From contig JAGTTO010000001.1 in NCBI GenBank assembly GCA_018223435.1, forward strand, positions 3,720,001-3,784,000: a stretch of 64,000 nucleotides of DNA. The letters run 5' to 3'. This document shows positions 59,543-64,000 of the stretch, in pieces (position 1 is the first letter of the stretch; each line of letters starts with the position of its first letter). Source of the stretch: Lachnospiraceae bacterium Marseille-Q4251 (GTDB taxonomy: Bacteria > Bacillota > Clostridia > Lachnospirales > Lachnospiraceae). A program made the position numbers and the translations under genes. The notes beneath the pieces were generated by a model that was not told where the DNA came from, did not search any database, and saw only the letters and a program-made list of their open reading frames with translations.

Positions 59543-60736
59543 ATGGCAGTAAAACAGGATATTTTAGATATTTATGCAAAAGAAGTAGAAGGAATCAAAG
59601 AGGCTGGCCTTTTCAAAGGCGAGGCTCCTATCGCTTCCCCTCAGGGTGCGAGAGTAAAGCTTGAGGACGGAAGAGAAGTCATCAACATGTGCGCCAACAA
59701 CTACCTGGGTCTTGGCGATGACAAGCGCCTGATCGAGGCAGCAAAGAAGACCTACGATGAGAAGGGCTACGGACTGGCATCCGTTCGTTTCATCTGCGGA
59801 ACCCAGGATATTCACAAACAGCTGGAAAAACGGATTTCATCCTTCCTCGGAATGGATGACACGATCCTTTACTCTTCCTGTTTTGATGCCAATGGCGGTC
59901 TGTTTGAGACCATCCTCACCGCTGAGGATGCTGTCATCAGTGACGAACTGAACCATGCCAGCATCATCGACGGCGTTCGTCTCTGCAAGGCAAAACGTTA
60001 TCGTTACCACAACAACGATATGGCTGACCTGAGAGCAAAACTTGAGGAGGCTGATGCAGCAGGAGCAAGAATCAAACTCATCGCTACTGACGGCGTTTTC
60101 TCCATGGACGGCATCATCGCTGATCTGAAAGACATCTGCGATCTGGCAGACGAGTTCCATGCACTGGTTATGGTTGACGACAGCCATGCAGCCGGTTTTG
60201 TAGGAAAGACCGGACGCGGAACTGCCGAGTACTGCGGCGTACAGGGCAGAGTCGATATCATCACCGGTACCCTCGGTAAAGCCCTCGGCGGAGCCAGCGG
60301 CGGATTCACCAGCGCCCGCAAAGAGATCGTAGATCTGCTTCGTCAGAGGAGCCGTCCTTACCTCTTCTCCAACACCCTGGCTCCGGCCATCGCAGGCGCC
60401 AGCATGGCAGTGTTTGATATCCTCGAGAAGGATACCACTCTCCGTGATCATCTGGAAGAGACCACTGCATACTACAGACAGCAGCTCACTGAGGCTGGTT
60501 TTGACATCATCCCCGGCGTACATCCCATCGTTCCGGTAATGCTCTATGACGAGCGTCTGGCCGGCGAGTACGCAAAACGTATGATGGAAAAAGGCGTTTA
60601 TGTGGTAGCTTTCTCCTATCCGGTAGTTCCGAAGGGAAAAGCAAGAATCCGTACCCAGGTTTGTGCAACCCATACCAAAGAAGATATCGATTACATCGTA
60701 AAATGCTTCAAAGAGGTTCGCGACGAGCTGAAATAA
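59543..60736 (+). CDS. kbl: Glycine C-acetyltransferase (2-amino-3-ketobutyrate CoA ligase)
   Basis: A 397-residue PLP enzyme of the alpha-oxoamine synthase family. It splits 2-amino-3-ketobutyrate with CoA into glycine and acetyl-CoA, completing the pathway begun by Tdh. The PLP lysine is in [15 protein letters not shown] near residue 240; [18 protein letters not shown] near 210 and [11 protein letters not shown] at about 50 are family marks. AAGGAGG precedes the ATG. Codon use is typical of a highly expressed gene. Confidence 0.95.
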   Translation: MAVKQDILDIYAKEVEGIKEAGLFKGEAPIASPQGARVKLEDGREVINMCANNYLGLGDDKRLIEAAKKTYDEKGYGLASVRFICGTQDIHKQLEKRISSFLGMDDTILYSSCFDANGGLFETILTAEDAVISDELNHASIIDGVRLCKAKRYRYHNNDMADLRAKLEEADAAGARIKLIATDGVFSMDGIIADLKDICDLADEFHALVMVDDSHAAGFVGKTGRGTAEYCGVQGRVDIITGTLGKALGGASGGFTSARKEIVDLLRQRSRPYLFSNTLAPAIAGASMAVFDILEKDTTLRDHLEETTAYYRQQLTEAGFDIIPGVHPIVPVMLYDERLAGEYAKRMMEKGVYVVAFSYPVVPKGKARIRTQVCATHTKEDIDYIVKCFKEVRDELK

Positions 60737-60753
60737 AATTGAATAGATAGATA

Positions 60754-60783
60754 TTGAAATCTGCTCTCCCTTTCGTTTATAAT
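60754..60783 (+). promoter_or_regulatory. Promoter of the Ig-like secreted protein gene
   Basis: TTGAAA (60754-60759) and a perfect TATAAT (60778-60783) with an 18-bp spacer. It overlaps the 5' arm of the kbl terminator, so transcripts from here lack that arm. Confidence 0.75.
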
Positions 60784-60823
60784 GAAATTATCAAATAATT
60801 TCTATATGGAAGGGAGAGTTTTT
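60764..60823 (+). terminator. Terminator of tdh-kbl whose 3' arm contains the next gene's SD
   Basis: CTCTCCCT (60764-60771) pairs with AGGGAGAG (60811-60818), followed by TTTTT and then the ATG at 60824. The GGGAG is the SD of that gene. Confidence 0.75.
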
Positions 60824-61588
60824 ATGAGTGAAAGGAAGAAACACACAAATCGTCTGCTGGTTTTTATGAGTTTGCTATTTTTACTGTCATTTCTGCCGTG
60901 GAATACGCTGAATGCGAAGGCTGCGGTGACATTGAGCCGTAAGAAAATGATCCTGACAGTAAATCAGAAACAGTATCTTCGAGTGAAGGGCCGGCCGGCA
61001 GGAAGCACACTGATCTGGCGCTCCAGCAATACATCTGTGGCGACTGTGGCAGGCGGAACGGTGAGAGCAAGAAGACGTGGAAATGCAGTCATCAGCGTTA
61101 CGGTTATGAGAAATAGAAGACGGGTGGCTGTCCGTACCTGCCGTGTCCGTGTGGCGGAGGTCCCGACCGTGGTTGCTTCTCTTGGTGTCACTGGTGAAGC
61201 ATCGGAGTATATTGCGGGAATTACTTTTCTGGTTGACGGAAAGAGAAGCATGCTCCTGACCAATAAGCTGGTTCTTCAGACGCCGGGGCAGAGATGGCAG
61301 ACCCTTTATCTTCTGGATGAAAACCAGATCAGCAGCAGTGGAGGAAATAAGATTTCCTGGCTGAGAGGAAAGACCATTTCCCCATATAATAACAATGACC
61401 GGAATATTGAAACTGCTTATTTTGCAAGGAAAGACTTCCGGCCGTTCCGGATTACATCCGCTTCCGGTGCGGTATTTTATTTTTACTATGACGGAATCAA
61501 GTACAAGGCTGCAGCGAGGGATCTTGGCAGTTCACTGGATCCTCAGCCCTGCCGCCTGGTTCGCCTGACTCCGGTAAGCCCGGCATAA
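60824..61588 (+). CDS. Secreted protein with bacterial Ig-like (BIG2) domain
   Basis: A 254-residue exported protein: signal peptide at about residues 1-36 (LLVFMSLLFLLSFLPWNTLN, cleavage near AKA-A), a BIG2-type domain at about 37-112 (VTLSRKKMILTVNQKQYLRVKG in part, LIWRSSNTSVATVAGGTVRAR) and an unrecognised beta-rich C-terminal domain. Very Arg-rich, calculated strongly basic, so it may bind the anionic wall. No anchor motif. The ATG at 60824 has GGGAG; an ATG at 60782 lies in the promoter -10. Confidence 0.8.
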   Translation: MSERKKHTNRLLVFMSLLFLLSFLPWNTLNAKAAVTLSRKKMILTVNQKQYLRVKGRPAGSTLIWRSSNTSVATVAGGTVRARRRGNAVISVTVMRNRRRVAVRTCRVRVAEVPTVVASLGVTGEASEYIAGITFLVDGKRSMLLTNKLVLQTPGQRWQTLYLLDENQISSSGGNKISWLRGKTISPYNNNDRNIETAYFARKDFRPFRITSASGAVFYFYYDGIKYKAAARDLGSSLDPQPCRLVRLTPVSPA

Positions 61589-61612
61589 AAAAACAATGGA
61601 TAAAAAAGGCTT

Positions 61613-61646
61613 ACAGCCGGATCTCTTCGGAGGTCCGGCTGAATTT
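61613..61646 (+). terminator. Probable terminator
   Basis: CAGCCGGA (61615-61622) pairs with TCCGGCTG (61634-61641) around an imperfect inner stem, with AATTTT after it. A longer T-run is 15 bases further on. Confidence 0.6.
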
Positions 61647-61751
61647 TCGCTTGCTTTTTTTCAAAAAATGTAGTTAGATAGTAATTGCGATTTTTTGAAA
61701 ATACGAAAGTATGTTCTGATGCTTATTTTTTGATAGAGAAAGGAAATAACT

Positions 61752-63674
61752 ATGGCAAAGACGACCACTTACGACGCCAGCAGCATCTCGGTCCTGGAAG
61801 GCCTGGAGGCGGTGCGGAAGCGTCCGGGTATGTATATAGGCAGCGTTTCCACCAAGGGACTGAATCACCTGATCTATGAGATCGTGGATAACGCGGTGGA
61901 TGAACATCTGGCCGGTTACTGTGACCGGATCGAGGTAACGCTGGAGGCGGACGGCTCTGCCACAGTGAACGATAACGGCCGTGGTATTCCGGTGGGAATG
62001 CACGAGAAAGGCATGTCCGCGGCCCGGCTGGTATTTACGACCCTTCATGCCGGCGGAAAATTCGACAATGCGGCTTACAAGACCAGCGGAGGCCTTCACG
62101 GCGTGGGTTCTTCCGTGGTAAACGCCCTGTCTACTTATCTGGAAATCAAGGTCAGCCGCGACGGCCAGGTGAGCTATGACAAATATGAGCGGGGCATTCC
62201 TGTTGTGGAGCTGGAAAACGGCCTCCTTCCGGTCATCGGCAAGACGAGAAAGACCGGTACCTGGGTGCATTTTCTTCCGGATCCGGAGATTTTCGAGAAG
62301 ACCCGTTTCTCCGCTACCGAGGTAAAAAGCCGTCTCCACGAAACTGCTTACCTGAACCCGAACCTTACGATTGTCTTCACGGACAAGCGGGACGGAAAAA
62401 ACGAGACCGAGGAGTTTCACGAGCCCGACGGTCTTTCCGGTTTCATCCGTGATATGAATAAGAACAAAGAGACCGTGACGGAGATCATCTATTTCAAAGG
62501 GGAGGCCGACGGTATCACCGTGGAGTGCGCCCTCCAATACGTCAACGAGTTTCACGAGACGGTCCTGGGCTTCTGCAACAACATCTACAATGCTGAGGGC
62601 GGAACCCACCTCACCGGTTTTAAGACGACATTTACGACGCTGATGAACACCTACGCGAGAGAGCTGGGTGTCCTCAAGGAAAAAGACGACAATTTCACCG
62701 GTACGGATATCCGAAACGGTATGACGGCTGTGGTTTCCATTAAACATCCGGATCCCCGTTTCGAGGGCCAGACCAAGACGAAACTGGACAACCAGGACGC
62801 GGCCAAGGCCACCGGAAAAGTTGCCAACGAGGAGCTGGTTCTCTATTTTGACCGAAATCTTGAGACCCTGAAAAATGTCCTCGCCTGCGCGGAGAAAGCG
62901 GCCAAGATCCGTAAAACCGAGGAGAAAGCCAAGACCAACATGCTGACCCGGCAGAAATATTCCTTCGATTCCAACGGAAAACTGGCTAACTGCGAGAGTC
63001 GCGATCCCTCGATCTGCGAAATCTTCATCGTGGAGGGAGATTCCGCCGGCGGTTCTGCCAAGACGGCCCGGAACCGGAATTTCCAGGCGATCCTCCCGAT
63101 CCGGGGAAAGATCCTGAACGTGGAAAAAGCCAGTATCGACAAGGTTCTGGCCAACGCGGAGATCAAGACCATGATCAATGCTTTCGGCTGCGGTTTTTCC
63201 GAGGGGTACGGAAATGACTTTGATATCACGAAGCTTCGCTATGACAAAATCATCATCATGGCCGATGCGGACGTGGACGGAGCCCATATCAGCACGCTGC
63301 TGCTGACCCTCTTTTATCGTTTTATGCCGGATCTGATTTACGAAGGCCATGTCTATATCGCCATGCCGCCCCTCTATAAGGCGATCCCGAGCAAGGGAGC
63401 GGAAGAGTATCTCTACGACGACAAGGCTCTGGAGCGTTACCGGAAGACCCATAAGGGCTCCTTTATCCTCCAGCGTTACAAAGGTCTGGGTGAGATGGAC
63501 CCGGATCAGCTCTGGGAGACCACGCTGGACCCGGCCACCCGAATCCTGAAGCGCGTGGAGATTGAGGACGGAAGAATGGCTTCCGACGTGACGGAAATGC
63601 TGATGGGAACTGAGGTTCCGCCCCGCAAGGCGTTCATTTACGAGCATGCCCAGGATGCGGAACTGGACGTATAA
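61752..63674 (+). CDS. parE: Type IIA DNA topoisomerase subunit B (ParE/GyrB-like)
   Basis: A 640-residue ATPase subunit. GHKL motifs: IYEIVDNAVDEHLAGY (residues 40s), NDNGRGIPVGMH and GGLHGVGSSVVNAL. The Toprim motifs are FIVEGDSAGGSAK near 425 and IIMADADVDGAHIS near 500; the C-terminal QRYKGLGEMDPDQLWETT (shown in part) is the family end. The subunit A gene starts 12 bp later. No dnaA-recF neighbourhood is present, which favours topoisomerase IV over gyrase, but sequence alone cannot separate them here. AAAGGAAA precedes the ATG. Confidence 0.88.
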   Translation: MAKTTTYDASSISVLEGLEAVRKRPGMYIGSVSTKGLNHLIYEIVDNAVDEHLAGYCDRIEVTLEADGSATVNDNGRGIPVGMHEKGMSAARLVFTTLHAGGKFDNAAYKTSGGLHGVGSSVVNALSTYLEIKVSRDGQVSYDKYERGIPVVELENGLLPVIGKTRKTGTWVHFLPDPEIFEKTRFSATEVKSRLHETAYLNPNLTIVFTDKRDGKNETEEFHEPDGLSGFIRDMNKNKETVTEIIYFKGEADGITVECALQYVNEFHETVLGFCNNIYNAEGGTHLTGFKTTFTTLMNTYARELGVLKEKDDNFTGTDIRNGMTAVVSIKHPDPRFEGQTKTKLDNQDAAKATGKVANEELVLYFDRNLETLKNVLACAEKAAKIRKTEEKAKTNMLTRQKYSFDSNGKLANCESRDPSICEIFIVEGDSAGGSAKTARNRNFQAILPIRGKILNVEKASIDKVLANAEIKTMINAFGCGFSEGYGNDFDITKLRYDKIIIMADADVDGAHISTLLLTLFYRFMPDLIYEGHVYIAMPPLYKAIPSKGAEEYLYDDKALERYRKTHKGSFILQRYKGLGEMDPDQLWETTLDPATRILKRVEIEDGRMASDVTEMLMGTEVPPRKAFIYEHAQDAELDV

Positions 63675-63686
63675 GGAGACTGAACC

Positions 63687-64000
63687 ATGGAAAAAGAACA
63701 GATCATCCGAACTGAATATTCGGATATTATGCAGAAATCCTATATTGATTACGCCATGAGCGTTATCATTGCGAGAGCTCTGCCGGATGTGCGGGACGGC
63801 TTAAAACCCGTACAGCGCCGGACCCTCTACGATATGTACGAGCTTGGCATCCGCTATGACAAGCCTTACCGGAAATGCGCCCGTATCGTCGGCGATACCA
63901 TGGGTAAATATCATCCCCACGGTGATTCCTCGATCTACGAGGCCCTTGTAGTCATGGCTCAGGACTTCAAGAAAGGCCTGCCCCTCGTGGACGGCCACGG
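63687..64000 (+). CDS. parC: Type IIA DNA topoisomerase subunit A (ParC/GyrA-like), 5' part only
   Basis: Cut by the window end after 104 codons. The start [18 protein letters not shown], then [20 protein letters not shown] with VQRR, and the quinolone-determining region [15 protein letters not shown] are visible. The Ser and Glu of that region are the sensitive-type residues. The catalytic tyrosine should follow beyond the window. AAGGAG precedes the ATG at 63687. Confidence 0.88.
   Translation, partial: MEKEQIIRTEYSDIMQKSYIDYAMSVIIARALPDVRDGLKPVQRRTLYDMYELGIRYDKPYRKCARIVGDTMGKYHPHGDSSIYEALVVMAQDFKKGLPLVDGH

Noticed and set aside
1..64000. Prophage, restriction-modification or known anti-phage system
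   Set aside because: No integrase, phage structural, methyltransferase-nuclease or recognised defence gene was found; the island holds IS remnants and a redox module only.

Overview
The window looks like chromosomal DNA of a low-to-mid G+C Firmicute, most likely a Lachnospiraceae gut anaerobe. Supporting evidence (by recognition of family, not by search): DegV and DUF5721 proteins, a CIRCE-controlled htpG, an S-component-like QueT behind a preQ1 riboswitch, a FolB-FolK fusion inside a fol/pheA operon, a clostridial CD1871A/4Fe-4S/TlpA module, GerMN and ComEC proteins, and strong SD sequences with sigma-A promoters of 17-bp spacing almost everywhere.

Layout. 1-8.5 kb: three HAD phosphatases in an operon, a TraX-like membrane protein, htpG, DUF5721, degV, a small membrane protein and queT. 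8.5-14.9 kb: argG facing away from argCJBD, with ArgR-box-like sequences between them, then a DMT transporter. 14.9-26.6 kb: a ComEA-like lipoprotein, a two-component system, a GerMN lipoprotein, comEC, dgt, dnaG, trmK and a nucleoside kinase. 26.6-29.1 kb: pyrBI on the minus strand, a PH-domain protein and a CmpB-like membrane protein. 29.4-39.7 kb: folC-folE-HD-folP-folBK-pheA, then an AAA+ ATPase, Ppx/GppA and PPK1. 39.7-50.2 kb: a long palindromic element, a secreted FnIII-like protein, a Cof phosphatase and PHP phosphoesterase pair, and a five-gene cluster of MoxR ATPase, VWA protein, 7TM sensor, histidine kinase and LuxR-type regulator.

50.2-58.0 kb is an accessory island. It starts at four tandem tRNA-Glu(CUC) genes and contains an internally deleted insertion-sequence derivative, a decayed serine dehydratase beta-subunit gene (lost start codon, in-frame TGA), a redox module (TlpA lipoprotein, 4Fe-4S membrane protein, 46-residue CXXC protein) with its own two-component system, a defective IS1380-family element with TTAA target duplication, and a second transposase fragment. 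58.0-64 kb returns to core genes: tdh-kbl (threonine to glycine), a secreted Ig-like protein, and a type IIA topoisomerase operon cut by the window end.

The most unusual signals are non-coding. A dispersed repeat (6.1, 29.2, 29.3 and 58.0 kb) folds into a two-tier hairpin whose inner stem is constant and whose outer stem changes with compensation. A 166-bp near-complete palindrome sits at 39.8 kb. Two intergenic terminators contain the downstream gene's Shine-Dalgarno in their 3' arm. Two long structured leaders precede queT and tdh. All functional calls rest on reading the sequence; no search or folding program was run.
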